A stretch of 7,871 bases of DNA. Origin: Methanobacteriaceae archaeon. GTDB taxonomy: Archaea; Methanobacteriota; Methanobacteria; Methanobacteriales; Methanobacteriaceae. Below the pieces are notes generated by a model that was given only the letters and a program-made list of their open reading frames with translations, did not search any database and was not told the DNA's origin. Where the stretch lies: contig CAAGFH010000139.1 of the NCBI GenBank assembly GCA_900769095.1, positions 1 to 7,871 on the forward strand, read 5' to 3'. The translations under genes were made by a program, and so were the position numbers. This document shows, piece after piece, positions 1-6,552 of the stretch; position 1 is the stretch's first letter; the number at the start of each line of letters is the position of its first letter.

Positions 1-13
1 AAAATTTAATAAG

Positions 14-32
14 ATGATGCAAATAGCATTAT
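14..32. repeat. Imperfect inverted repeat in the putative leader
   Basis: ATGATGC (14-20) and GCATTAT (26-32) form 7-base arms with one mismatch (G-T) around a 5-base spacer. It could be a small hairpin in the leader of the off-window gene, or a second operator half. Confidence 0.3.
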
Positions 33-37
33 TAAAA

Positions 38-47
38 AATGTACATT
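38..47. repeat. 10-base perfect palindrome at the predicted transcription start
   Basis: AATGTACATT is a perfect palindrome lying about 21-37 bases downstream of the TATA box at 68-75, where transcription would begin. That position is typical for an archaeal repressor operator. Chance occurrence in A+T-rich DNA is possible. Confidence 0.4.
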
Positions 48-67
48 ATCATATCTTTATACTATAC

Positions 68-75
68 TATATAAA
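68..75 (-). promoter_or_regulatory. TATA box (box A) for a gene beyond the left edge
   Basis: The minus strand reads TTTATATA, an exact match to the methanogen box A consensus. Transcription would start about 22-27 bases downstream, near 44-49, and run off the left edge. No coding start is seen before position 1, so the leader would exceed 40 bases. The plus-strand reading TATATAAA is also TATA-like, but no plus-strand gene follows it. Confidence 0.5.
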
Positions 76-88
76 CATACATATTATC

Positions 89-110
89 GCCTAAGGATTA
101 TTCTATAGGC
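89..110. repeat. Small hairpin upstream of the left promoter
   Basis: GCCTA (89-93) and TAGGC (106-110) pair perfectly. After an A-A mismatch, three more pairs (95-97 with 102-104, one of them G-T) close on a 4-base loop. It is one of the few GC-containing patches in the spacer and lies just upstream of the minus-strand TATA box. Confidence 0.35.
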
Positions 111-251
111 TAAAAAAACAATATTCAGTGTTTTTTAAAAATATCTGGATAATACTTAATTGTAATAAAATATGATAAAAAAATATTATAATAATTTGCA
201 ATAACACTAAAAAATATTAAATTAAGAAAAAATAATTGATTTTTCAAAAAT

Positions 252-337
252 AAAAAAATAAAGAAAACATCAAAAAACACACACTGCATGTATACAAAAT
301 AGTTAACATATGGTAGTTTTTACAAATTTTAAAAAAA
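252..337 (-). terminator. T-tract terminator region after the ASCH-TPR gene
   Basis: On the minus strand, T7 (331-337) follows the stop codon at 344 within a few bases. Further T-rich runs come later, including T7 at 252-258. No convincing GC stem is present. Consecutive T-runs alone suffice as archaeal terminators. Confidence 0.6.
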
Positions 338-343
338 GTAAGT

Positions 344-1480
344 TTAGAGATATTCTAAACATTCCTCTTTTAAGAAAAATGCATCCTCATTATCAGGACT
401 TCTAAGTAATACCCTATTAAAACTGTCAACTGCTTCTTCGAATTTTCCAAGTTCCATTAAAACAACACCTTTGTTTAGTAAAAAATCAATATTATTTTTT
501 TCCAAAGAAATTGCTTTATTAAAACAATCTAAAGCATCGTCAAGTTTTCCAATATCAATATAAGCATTACCCATTCTGTTAATAGCTGCAGCATCCATTT
601 CTGAATCATCCAAACAAACTTCAACAGCTTTATTGAAAGATTCAATAGCTTCTTCAAGCATTCCCATATCAGTTAAAAGGTTTCCACGGGAATTCCACAC
701 TTCAGGATTTTCACTGTCAATTACTATTAACTTATCATAAACCTTTAGAGAGTCTTCATATCTTCCAAGCATTTCAAAGATAAATCCTCTCCAATAAAGA
801 ACAATTGGACTGCTTGGACGGTAGTTATAAGCAATATTACTTACCTTTAAAGCTTCGTTAATGTTTCCTGAGTTTAAAAGAGCAATTGCCTTGTTGTTTA
901 GGATGTAAATGTTGTCAGGTTCAATCATCAATGCCTTATCATAACACTCAATAGCATCCATAAACCTGCCTAGCCTTGATAGGTTATCTCCCTGCTTATT
1001 TAACAAATAAACATCATGAGGATCCAATCTCAAAGCAGCATCATAACACATTGTGGATTTGTCAAATTTACCGCTGTCAAAGAGAATATCTGCTCTTTTG
1101 GAAATCATTGCTTTTTCATCGATTTTATCTCCTTTCCAGTCATCGATAGGGATTTTTTCAAAATATATTATTTGAAATTTTTCCAAAGGATCGATACGCC
1201 CACCATACATCTTTTTAAATTCTTTTAACATTTCTTTAGAATCTTTAAAGCCTTCCTGGCGAGCTATTTCATCATTACCATCAAGTTCACTAAAGGAGAT
1301 ATCTTCGATTTGAGTAACAAAAGCTTCAAAAATTTTCATTTTTTCTTTTGATACTAAATTCCAGTAACAATAAAGCCTGTCTCCGACTTTAAGAGGTGTT
1401 TTCCATGCTTTACGTATAGTTCTGGTTTTTTTACCAGTGATAACATCAATATCGTTACTTGAAAATGATAAAATAGGCAT
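344..1480 (-). CDS. ASCH domain fused to TPR repeats; possible RNA-binding or nucleoside-acting protein
   Basis: The 378-residue protein has no signal peptide or membrane segment. Residues 1-110 form an ASCH (PUA-like) domain. It has GKKTRTIR at 16-23, LKVGDRLYCYW at 30-40 (the usual K-x-GD turn), IARQEGF ending at 78, and the terminal strand FQIIYFEKI (102-110). Residues 123-364 are about seven tetratricopeptide repeats of 34-37 residues, carrying the G-x-(F/Y/L)-x-x-A pattern, for example LGRFMDAIECYDKAL and LGKFEEAVDSFNRVL. A short C-terminal helix caps them. ASCH domains are thought to bind RNA. Lys18, Thr21 and Glu76 align with Lys21, Thr24 and Glu74 of the bacterial N4-acetylcytidine amidohydrolase YqfB (recalled). 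TPRs suggest a protein partner. The ATG at 1480 was chosen for its Shine-Dalgarno site; it follows nrdG by 8 bases and ends the unit. Its biological role is unknown. Confidence 0.85.
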   Translation of the reverse strand: MPILSFSSNDIDVITGKKTRTIRKAWKTPLKVGDRLYCYWNLVSKEKMKIFEAFVTQIEDISFSELDGNDEIARQEGFKDSKEMLKEFKKMYGGRIDPLEKFQIIYFEKIPIDDWKGDKIDEKAMISKRADILFDSGKFDKSTMCYDAALRLDPHDVYLLNKQGDNLSRLGRFMDAIECYDKALMIEPDNIYILNNKAIALLNSGNINEALKVSNIAYNYRPSSPIVLYWRGFIFEMLGRYEDSLKVYDKLIVIDSENPEVWNSRGNLLTDMGMLEEAIESFNKAVEVCLDDSEMDAAAINRMGNAYIDIGKLDDALDCFNKAISLEKNNIDFLLNKGVVLMELGKFEEAVDSFNRVLLRSPDNEDAFFLKEECLEYL

Positions 1481-1484
1481 GATA

Positions 1485-1490
1485 CACCTC
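1485..1490 (-). promoter_or_regulatory. Ribosome binding site that sets the ASCH-TPR start
   Basis: The minus strand reads TGAGGTGTATCATG. GAGGTG lies 4 bases before the ATG at 1480 and shares its first two bases with the nrdG stop TGA. The longer open frame begins at a TTG (1492) that is upstream of this site and so is unlikely to be the true start. Confidence 0.75.
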
Positions 1491-2196
1491 AATTAATTAC
1501 TTGTTCTCCGAATTCTGCTGATTTAATTTTCACAATACCGTCAAAATATGGTTTTATTTCACGGGCTAAATTTTCCAAATCATGTGGATTTGGAACTCTA
1601 ACTTTTTCCAAATTAGGGTCTAATACGTTTTTATTTCTAAATTGCTGAATAGTATAAACATCTGCTTGGATTTCATCTACTAAATGATAAATGTCTTTTT
1701 TTGTGTGTAGTGTTGGAACGTAAGTTGTTCTTATTTCTAAGTGCACTCCAGACTCGTTTATTAAATTCATTGATTTTTTAACGTTAAAACCCACATTTGC
1801 ACCAGTAATTTTTTTATACTTTGGAAATGTTGTTTTAACGTCTAATGAAACATAATCAAGTAAATCTAAATCTAATATCTTTTTAAGATTGTCTGGATAA
1901 ATTCCGCTAGTGTCTAGTTTTGTTTTTAATCCAATTTGGCGAACATATGTTAATATTTCTATTACTGCGTCAACTTGTAGTAATGGCTCTCCGCCAGAAA
2001 TAACAACAGCATCCAAAAAGTCAGCTGAAAAATCAATTTCCTCTTTTATTTTATCAAAAGACCATTCGGTATTGTCTTCTAGAAGTTCTACATTATGACA
2101 ATACCTACAAGCTAATGGGCATTTGGACATGAAAATAACTAATGACATATTTCCATGAAATTCAACAGAAGAAATAACTGTTCCACCTATATACAT
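1489..2196 (-). CDS. nrdG: Radical SAM activating protein of anaerobic ribonucleoside-triphosphate reductase
   Basis: This 235-residue radical SAM protein is probably the activase that puts the glycyl radical on the anaerobic ribonucleotide reductase NrdD, using S-adenosylmethionine and a 4Fe-4S cluster. The cluster motif CxxxCxxC is Cys26, Cys30 and Cys33 in KCPLACRYCHN. The SAM-binding SGGEP motif is at 67-71. The N-terminal MYIGG...SSVEFHG and the length fit the NrdG2-type subfamily found in methanogens, which is longer than E. coli NrdG (about 154 residues). The ATG at 2196 overlaps the hisC stop as TAATG. A GAGGT (2206-2210) lies 9 bases upstream inside hisC. The stop at 1489-1491 lies within the next gene's ribosome site. 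No nrdD is in the window, so the substrate is inferred from family. Another glycyl-radical activase role is possible. Confidence 0.82.
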   Translation of the reverse strand: MYIGGTVISSVEFHGNMSLVIFMSKCPLACRYCHNVELLEDNTEWSFDKIKEEIDFSADFLDAVVISGGEPLLQVDAVIEILTYVRQIGLKTKLDTSGIYPDNLKKILDLDLLDYVSLDVKTTFPKYKKITGANVGFNVKKSMNLINESGVHLEIRTTYVPTLHTKKDIYHLVDEIQADVYTIQQFRNKNVLDPNLEKVRVPNPHDLENLAREIKPYFDGIVKIKSAEFGEQVIN

Positions 2197-3296
2197 TACT
2201 CTAAAACCTCTTTTAGGATTTCAATGAACTTCTTGTCTTCTTCAAGAGTACATATACTAATCCTAATCCAAAATTCATCTAATCCTTTAAATGAAGTACA
2301 ATCCCTTACAATAATACCTTTTTTCATAAGTTCTAATGCAAGTTCGGCTGCAGTAAAACCTGTTTCTTTTATGTTAATTAACATGTAATTTGATTTAGAT
2401 GGATATACGAAAAGTCCATCGATTTTTGAAATCTCATCATATAAGAATTGTCTTGATTCAATACCTTTTTTAATTGAATTTTCAATGTATTCAGTGTCTC
2501 TTAAAGTATTTAGAGCAGCTACAAATGATAATTTAGTTAAAGAAAATACTGGTTTTATTCTGTGCATATACTCAATAATTTGAGAGCATGCAAGTCCGTA
2601 ACCAATTCTCATTCCTGCAAGTCCTAAAACTTTTGAGAAGGTACGAATAATGAAAATATTATCAAATTCGTTGATTAAGTCCTTGTTGGTAACTTCAGCG
2701 TATTCAAAGTAAGCTTCATCAATAACGATTAATATATCTGGGTTTTTAGAAGCAATGTCAATAAATACTTCTCTGTCAATTAAAGTACCGTTAGGATTGT
2801 TTGGACTGCACAAGAAAATCATTTTGGTTTTTTCAGTTATTGCATCATAAATGGAATCAACGCCGAGTTCGTTTTTCTCAACGTCCCATCTTGCATAAAC
2901 CGGATTTGCGCCGTATTGTTTGAGTAAGTATTCATAATACATATAGGAAGGGAGGGGAACAATAAATTCATCCCCTTCGTCAATAAATGTTTTTGCTAAA
3001 ACATCAATGATTTCATCAGCACCATCCCCACCGATAATCACCTGAGAATCATCTACTCCAGAATATTTAGCTATTTCTGATACTAATTCACCTAATTGTG
3101 ATTCTGGGTATCTGTTAATAGCTGCAATTTCTTTAGCAACCGCTTCCATAGCTTTTGGAGATGGACCCCATGGATTTTCATTAGATCCTAATTTAATAAT
3201 GTCCTCTTTTTTCAATCCGAAATCCTGTGCGATTTCATCTTGGGATTTACCTGGGACATATGAATCCATTTCCTCTACAATTTTTCTTGCTTTCAT
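2196..3296 (-). CDS. hisC: Histidinol-phosphate aminotransferase
   Basis: This PLP enzyme transfers an amino group from glutamate to imidazole-acetol phosphate, yielding histidinol phosphate in histidine synthesis. The 366-residue sequence is a fold-type I class I/II aminotransferase of the HisC kind. [10 protein letters not shown] (about 38-47) is the N-terminal HisC signature. SPNNPNG is at 164-170, and DEAYFEY (from 193) contains the pyridine-nitrogen aspartate. The PLP-binding lysine is Lys222 in [17 protein letters not shown], with Arg230 contacting phosphate. Arg345 in WIRIS is the likely substrate-carboxylate arginine. The ATG at 3296 is 3 bases after the preceding stop. Only a weak AAGGA is seen upstream, so translation may depend on coupling. 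Its TAA overlaps the nrdG ATG by one base. It stands apart from other his genes. A relaxed specificity, for example toward aromatic substrates, cannot be excluded. Confidence 0.92.
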   Translation of the reverse strand: MKARKIVEEMDSYVPGKSQDEIAQDFGLKKEDIIKLGSNENPWGPSPKAMEAVAKEIAAINRYPESQLGELVSEIAKYSGVDDSQVIIGGDGADEIIDVLAKTFIDEGDEFIVPLPSYMYYEYLLKQYGANPVYARWDVEKNELGVDSIYDAITEKTKMIFLCSPNNPNGTLIDREVFIDIASKNPDILIVIDEAYFEYAEVTNKDLINEFDNIFIIRTFSKVLGLAGMRIGYGLACSQIIEYMHRIKPVFSLTKLSFVAALNTLRDTEYIENSIKKGIESRQFLYDEISKIDGLFVYPSKSNYMLINIKETGFTAAELALELMKKGIIVRDCTSFKGLDEFWIRISICTLEEDKKFIEILKEVLE

Positions 3297-3299
3297 AGA

Positions 3300-3782
3300 T
3301 TAGTCTTCCTTATACTGTTTGGAAAGTTTTACGTAATTATCTGCATTATTTTGAATCAATTGTACTTGTTCATCGGATAATTGTTTAATAGCTTTAGCAG
3401 GAACACCAATAATTAAACTGTTTTCTGGGAATTCCTTACCTTCACTTACAACAGCACCTGCTCCAACAATAGAGTTTTTAGAGATGTGTGCTCCATCAAG
3501 TACAGTAGCATTCATTCCAACTAATACATTATCATCAATTTTACATCCGTGTACAACTGCTCCGTGACCGATAGATACGTTTTCTCCGATTTCAACTGGG
3601 AAGTCTTTAGTACAGTGGACTACACAGTTGTCTTGAACATTGGAGTTTTTTCCAATGGTAATAGAGTCAGTATCTCCTCTTAATATAGCTCCATGCCATA
3701 TAGATACGTTTTCACTTAATTCAACATCACCAAATACTTGTGCACCAGGGCATATTACAATAGAGTCTTCAATATGTTCCAT
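3300..3782 (-). CDS. Gamma-class carbonic anhydrase-like hexapeptide-repeat protein (CamH/YrdA group)
   Basis: This 160-residue cytosolic protein is a left-handed beta-helix of hexapeptide repeats with a C-terminal helix (from about residue 135), probably a trimer. The metal-ligand pattern of gamma carbonic anhydrases is present: His56 in VVHC, His73 in IGHG and His78 in VVHG, with the 5-residue spacing of the last pair. Arg35 and Asp37 in ILRGD and Gln50 in NVQDN match residues conserved in Cam. The acidic loop carrying the proton-shuttle glutamate of Methanosarcina Cam is missing, which places it with CamH, YrdA and PaaY. Some of those proteins have weak or no carbonic anhydrase activity. 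CO2/bicarbonate interconversion is the likeliest role but is unproven. The ATG at 3782 follows GAGGCGAT by 3 bases. It lies 9 bases after glmU and 3 bases before hisC. Confidence 0.85.
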   Translation of the reverse strand: MEHIEDSIVICPGAQVFGDVELSENVSIWHGAILRGDTDSITIGKNSNVQDNCVVHCTKDFPVEIGENVSIGHGAVVHGCKIDDNVLVGMNATVLDGAHISKNSIVGAGAVVSEGKEFPENSLIIGVPAKAIKQLSDEQVQLIQNNADNYVKLSKQYKED

Positions 3783-3785
3783 AAT

Positions 3786-3793
3786 ATCGCCTC
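3786..3793 (-). promoter_or_regulatory. Ribosome binding site of the carbonic anhydrase-like gene within the glmU stop
   Basis: The minus strand reads TGAGGCGATATTATG. The last two bases of the glmU stop TGA are the first two of GAGGCGAT, which differs by one base from GAGGTGAT. This arrangement suggests coupled translation. Confidence 0.65.
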
Positions 3794-5075
3794 ATTCTTT
3801 TTTCTCATTTTTATCTTGAATAATATGATCTTGTTTTATTAATACTCTTGTATCAGAAGGTACGTCATCATATAATAAAACTCCAGAACCAATAGTAGCA
3901 TTATGACCTACTTTCACACCAGGTGAGAAACTGGAGTTGATTCCGGTTTTAACAGAGTCTCCAATGATTGAACCGAATTTACGTCTTCCACTGTCAATCA
4001 TTTTGTCTTTAATTTTTGTTTTGACGGATTTATTGTCAAAACGTAAGTTTGCAATGTTGGTTCCTGCTGCAATATTACAGTTAGAACCAATTACAGAATC
4101 TCCAACATAGCTTAAGTGGCTGACATTGGTATTTTCCATAATTATTGAGTTTTTGATTTCAACAGCATTTCCAACATGCACATTGTCACCAAAGTAAGAA
4201 TTACCACGGATATAAGAATTAGGACCTATATCACAGTTTTTACCAATGTAAACATTACCTACGATGTATACACCAGCTCTAATTACACTGCCTTCGTCCA
4301 AGAAGATTTCTCCGTGAATATGAGCTCCTTCTTCAATTTCACCTTTAATTTCAGTTTTAAGGTTTTTAATTAGCTCTTCATTAACTTCAATTAATTCCCA
4401 TGGGCGACCAACATCAATCCAGTCTTTATCAGTCTTGTGACCCATTACATTTTTACCATCTTCAATTTGCATGGTTAATGAATCAGTAATTTCATATTCG
4501 CCTCTTTGGGAAACTTCAGTTTTCTCAATTTTATCAAATATGTCTTCATTAAAGATGTAGATTCCTGCATTTACCAAATTACTTGGTGCTTCTTCTTTTT
4601 TAGGCTTTTCTACAATACTTTTAATATGACCTTCATCAATTTCTACAACACCAAATGCAGATGGATCTTCAACTTCAGTTAAAAGCATCAATGTATCTGG
4701 TTTTAAATCATCGTATTTATTGATAAAATCACTGATAATTTCATCATCTAAGATAATATCTCCGTTTAAAACAATTAAACTATCTTCGATGAAATCTTTT
4801 CCGTAGGAGATTGCATCAGCAGTACCTAAGAAATCTTTTTGCCTTTTATAAGTGATATTAACACCAAATTCACTACCGTCACCGAAATAGTTTCTAACCA
4901 TTTCTTCTTTGTAGCGAACAATAAGCAAAATATCTGTAATGCCGTTTTCTCTTAATGATTCTATGTTATATTGCATAATTGGTTTTCCAGCAACCGGCAA
5001 CATAGTTTTGGGCTTGGTAAGTGTTAATGGTCTCATTCTGGACCCTTCACCAGCACATAAAATAATTGCTTTCAA
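3792..5075 (-). CDS. glmU: Bifunctional glucosamine-1-phosphate acetyltransferase / UDP-GlcNAc pyrophosphorylase, archaeal type
   Basis: This enzyme makes UDP-N-acetylglucosamine from glucosamine-1-phosphate, acetyl-CoA and UTP. Residues 1-225 or so form a nucleotidyltransferase domain. It has LCAGEGSRMRPLT near the start with TKPK (20-23), metal-binding Asp106 in LNGD, EKP (156-158), NAGIY (169-173) and WIDVGRPWE (219-227). Residues from about 240 form a left-handed beta-helix of hexapeptide repeats, the acetyltransferase part. His320, Tyr323, Asn343, Lys349 and Lys352 have the same spacing as residues I recall as important in the Sulfolobus enzyme ST0452 (His308, Tyr311, Asn331, Lys337, Lys340). 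The chosen start is TTG at 5075, giving MKAIILCAGEGS and 427 residues, because a Shine-Dalgarno site sits 6 bases upstream. A plain glucose-1-phosphate thymidylyltransferase is less likely given the C-terminal residues and the upstream glmM. Confidence 0.9.
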   Translation of the reverse strand: MKAIILCAGEGSRMRPLTLTKPKTMLPVAGKPIMQYNIESLRENGITDILLIVRYKEEMVRNYFGDGSEFGVNITYKRQKDFLGTADAISYGKDFIEDSLIVLNGDIILDDEIISDFINKYDDLKPDTLMLLTEVEDPSAFGVVEIDEGHIKSIVEKPKKEEAPSNLVNAGIYIFNEDIFDKIEKTEVSQRGEYEITDSLTMQIEDGKNVMGHKTDKDWIDVGRPWELIEVNEELIKNLKTEIKGEIEEGAHIHGEIFLDEGSVIRAGVYIVGNVYIGKNCDIGPNSYIRGNSYFGDNVHVGNAVEIKNSIIMENTNVSHLSYVGDSVIGSNCNIAAGTNIANLRFDNKSVKTKIKDKMIDSGRRKFGSIIGDSVKTGINSSFSPGVKVGHNATIGSGVLLYDDVPSDTRVLIKQDHIIQDKNEKKE

Positions 5076-5081
5076 ATTATT

Positions 5082-5088
5082 ACCCCCT
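5082..5088 (-). promoter_or_regulatory. Ribosome binding site that sets the TTG start of glmU
   Basis: The minus strand reads AGGGGGT, then AATAAT, then TTG at 5075. Spacing of 6 bases is ideal. The site lies inside the longer open frame that begins with another TTG at 5099, which argues that the extra eight residues are not translated. Confidence 0.75.
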
Positions 5089-5103
5089 AAAATTTTCAAT
5101 ATA

Positions 5104-5140
5104 GTGATTTATATTTAACTTGTTCCTTATTAATTAAGTT
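5104..5140 (-). promoter_or_regulatory. Putative promoter of the glmU-to-ASCH-TPR operon
   Basis: Between the glmM terminator and glmU the minus strand carries two TATA-like stretches. TTAATTAATA (5128-5137) would place a start near 5102-5105 and a leader of about 27-30 bases. TTAAATATAAAT (5107-5118) resembles a TATA box more closely, but its start point would fall in the ribosome binding site. A promoter is expected here because a terminator precedes it. The exact element is inference. Confidence 0.4.
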
Positions 5141-5165
5141 TTGCTAAAATAATCAATTTATGGGT

Positions 5166-5214
5166 AAAAAAACAAAGAAAAAAAGAAAAAGATTTTGAAG
5201 AAAAGATTTCTTCA
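5166..5214 (-). terminator. Hairpin plus T-tract terminator after glmM
   Basis: On the minus strand an 8-base-pair perfect inverted repeat, TGAAGAAA (5207-5214) and TTTCTTCA (5196-5203), has a 3-base loop (5204-5206) and overlaps the glmM stop codon. It is followed by AAATC and then successive T-runs: T5 at 5186-5190, T7 at 5178-5184 and T7 at 5166-5172. Archaeal termination depends mainly on such T-tracts, so the T-runs are the stronger evidence and the hairpin may be supplementary. Confidence 0.7.
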
Positions 5215-6549
5215 TAAGTTTCCAGTGATGATTTTTGCACAAATATCTTTAATCTCTTCTGCTCTTTTTGCATCACGAGATTCTAAAGTTATTCTAATGT
5301 AGTCTTCAGTTCCGGAAGGTCTTACAAGTACCCAACTGTCATCTGCAAAGGTTAATCTGACACCGTCAAGAGGATTTACTTCAACAATATCGTCAAATGC
5401 AGAGGTAAGTAACTCTTCCATGTTTTCCATTACTTTAATTTTAGCTTCACTAGAACAGGTTATTTTTTCACGGATGTTTGGATAAGAAGGAATTGAATCT
5501 AATAATTCAGATAATTTACCGTCTCTTGAGACGATTTCAGCCATTCTTAAACCTGAAAGGATTCCGTCTGGACACATACAAAAGTCTGGGTGTAACCATG
5601 TTCCAGAAGGTTCTCCACCAAAGCTTGCATCTTTTTCAATGATTGCTTCAGCAACGTTTACATCACCTACAGGAGTTCTAATGACATCTCCTTTTACAGA
5701 TTCGTCCATACATAAACCTGCATCAACGGTTGTTACAATATCTCCGTCAAATTCTTTTGAAATTAATGCTAAAAGTGAGTCGAATGGTGAAACATTACCT
5801 TTTTCATCAACAGTAATCATTCTGTCTGCATCACCGTCGTGAGCAATTCCCAAATCTGCTCCAATAGCCACTACAGTTTTCATTAAGGTTTGTAGGTTTT
5901 CTTCATTAGGTTCTGGGTTTCTTCCAGGGAAAAATCCGTCCGGTTGAGAGTTAAGGGTTGTAACTTCACATCCTGCTTTTCTAAATACTAAAGGTGATAT
6001 TTCGCTTCCAGCACCGGATGCACAGTCAATTACAACTTTTAAACCTTTTTTAATATCAACCATGTCAACTAAATCATCGACGTATTCACCTTTGATTTCG
6101 TTGTTAACACTTAATTTACCTACTTTGTCCCATGTTACTGAGATATAATCTTTATTTGCATATATTTCTTCAATAGCTGCTTCCTGTTTAGAAGTATATG
6201 CCATTCCGTTTTTATTCCATAATTTGATTCCGTTATATGGGGACGGATTGTGGGATGCAGTTAACATTATACCTGCATCTGCATTGAGTTTTTCAGTAGC
6301 ATAACCAACTAATGGAGTTGGAACCATACCAATTTTTATAACGTTAATACCACTTTCAAGTAAACCTGCACAAATTGCCTGATCAAGCATGTGGTTGGTT
6401 GTTCTTGTATCATAACCTAAAACAACGCTTCCAGAATTGCCTAAATAGTAAGCTAAGGATTTTCCAACATTTAATGCAAGTTCACAGGTTACTTCCAAGC
6501 CAACTTTTCCTCTAATTCCAGAGGTTCCAAATAGTTTTTTAGCCACCAT
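5212..6549 (-). CDS. glmM: Phosphoglucosamine mutase, archaeal GlmM type
   Basis: This enzyme converts glucosamine-6-phosphate to glucosamine-1-phosphate, the step before GlmU on the route to UDP-GlcNAc. The 445-residue protein shows the four signatures of the alpha-D-phosphohexomutase superfamily. TASHNP (97-102) carries the phosphorylated Ser99. DGDADR (238-243) binds magnesium through Asp238, Asp240 and Asp242. GGEPSG (311-316) is the sugar-specificity loop, and RPSGTE (410-415) is the phosphate-binding loop. Length matches archaeal GlmM. The ATG at 6549 follows AGGTGAT (6553-6559) at 3 bases and yields the expected start MVAKKLFGTSGIRG. The TAG stop of apgM lies within this ribosome site, suggesting coupled translation. 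Phosphomannomutase or phosphoglucomutase activity cannot be excluded from sequence alone, since archaeal members can be promiscuous. The neighbouring glmU favours GlmM. Confidence 0.9.
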   Translation of the reverse strand: MVAKKLFGTSGIRGKVGLEVTCELALNVGKSLAYYLGNSGSVVLGYDTRTTNHMLDQAICAGLLESGINVIKIGMVPTPLVGYATEKLNADAGIMLTASHNPSPYNGIKLWNKNGMAYTSKQEAAIEEIYANKDYISVTWDKVGKLSVNNEIKGEYVDDLVDMVDIKKGLKVVIDCASGAGSEISPLVFRKAGCEVTTLNSQPDGFFPGRNPEPNEENLQTLMKTVVAIGADLGIAHDGDADRMITVDEKGNVSPFDSLLALISKEFDGDIVTTVDAGLCMDESVKGDVIRTPVGDVNVAEAIIEKDASFGGEPSGTWLHPDFCMCPDGILSGLRMAEIVSRDGKLSELLDSIPSYPNIREKITCSSEAKIKVMENMEELLTSAFDDIVEVNPLDGVRLTFADDSWVLVRPSGTEDYIRITLESRDAKRAEEIKDICAKIITGNL

Positions 6550-6552
6550 GAT

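Larger units (their letters stand above)
1..343. other. Extremely A+T-rich spacer without a gene
   Basis: Neither strand has a credible coding frame, and no tRNA or other GC-rich RNA gene is visible. The right part holds T-runs on the minus strand (terminator). The middle, about 120-250, is low-complexity A/T sequence in which I see nothing definite. The left 110 bases hold a hairpin, a perfect TATA box and two small inverted repeats, listed separately. They suggest the promoter of another minus-strand gene beyond the left edge. Confidence 0.7.

Noticed and set aside
89..110. Intrinsic terminator for a plus-strand or minus-strand gene
   Set aside because: On the plus strand the stem is followed by A-runs rather than T-runs. 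On the minus strand the T-run precedes the stem rather than following it.
1..343. CRISPR array, tRNA or insertion sequence in the spacer
   Set aside because: No regularly spaced repeats, no cloverleaf with a T-loop signature, and no transposase remnants or terminal inverted repeats were found.
1016..1228. Plus-strand open frame of 70 codons inside the ASCH-TPR gene
   Set aside because: It lies fully antisense to a well-supported gene and shows no recognisable motif or sensible composition. It is a shadow frame.
1481..1492. TTG at 1492 as the start of the ASCH-TPR protein
   Set aside because: It would start before its own ribosome binding site. The ATG at 1480 has GAGGTG at 4 bases and begins the ASCH domain directly.
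1489..2196. QueE (7-carboxy-7-deazaguanine synthase) as the identity of the radical SAM protein
   Set aside because: QueE usually carries a longer, divergent insertion in its cluster motif. This protein has the plain CxxxCxxC spacing, the N-terminal pattern and the length of NrdG2-type activases.
1910..2388. Two plus-strand open frames of 62 and 77 codons over nrdG and hisC
   Set aside because: Both are antisense to genes with clear catalytic motifs, and their Ser/Asn/Ile-rich translations are those expected from reverse reading.
4176..4373. Plus-strand open frame of 65 codons opposite the GlmU beta-helix
   Set aside because: Its repetitive translation mirrors the hexapeptide repeats on the coding strand and is not an independent gene.
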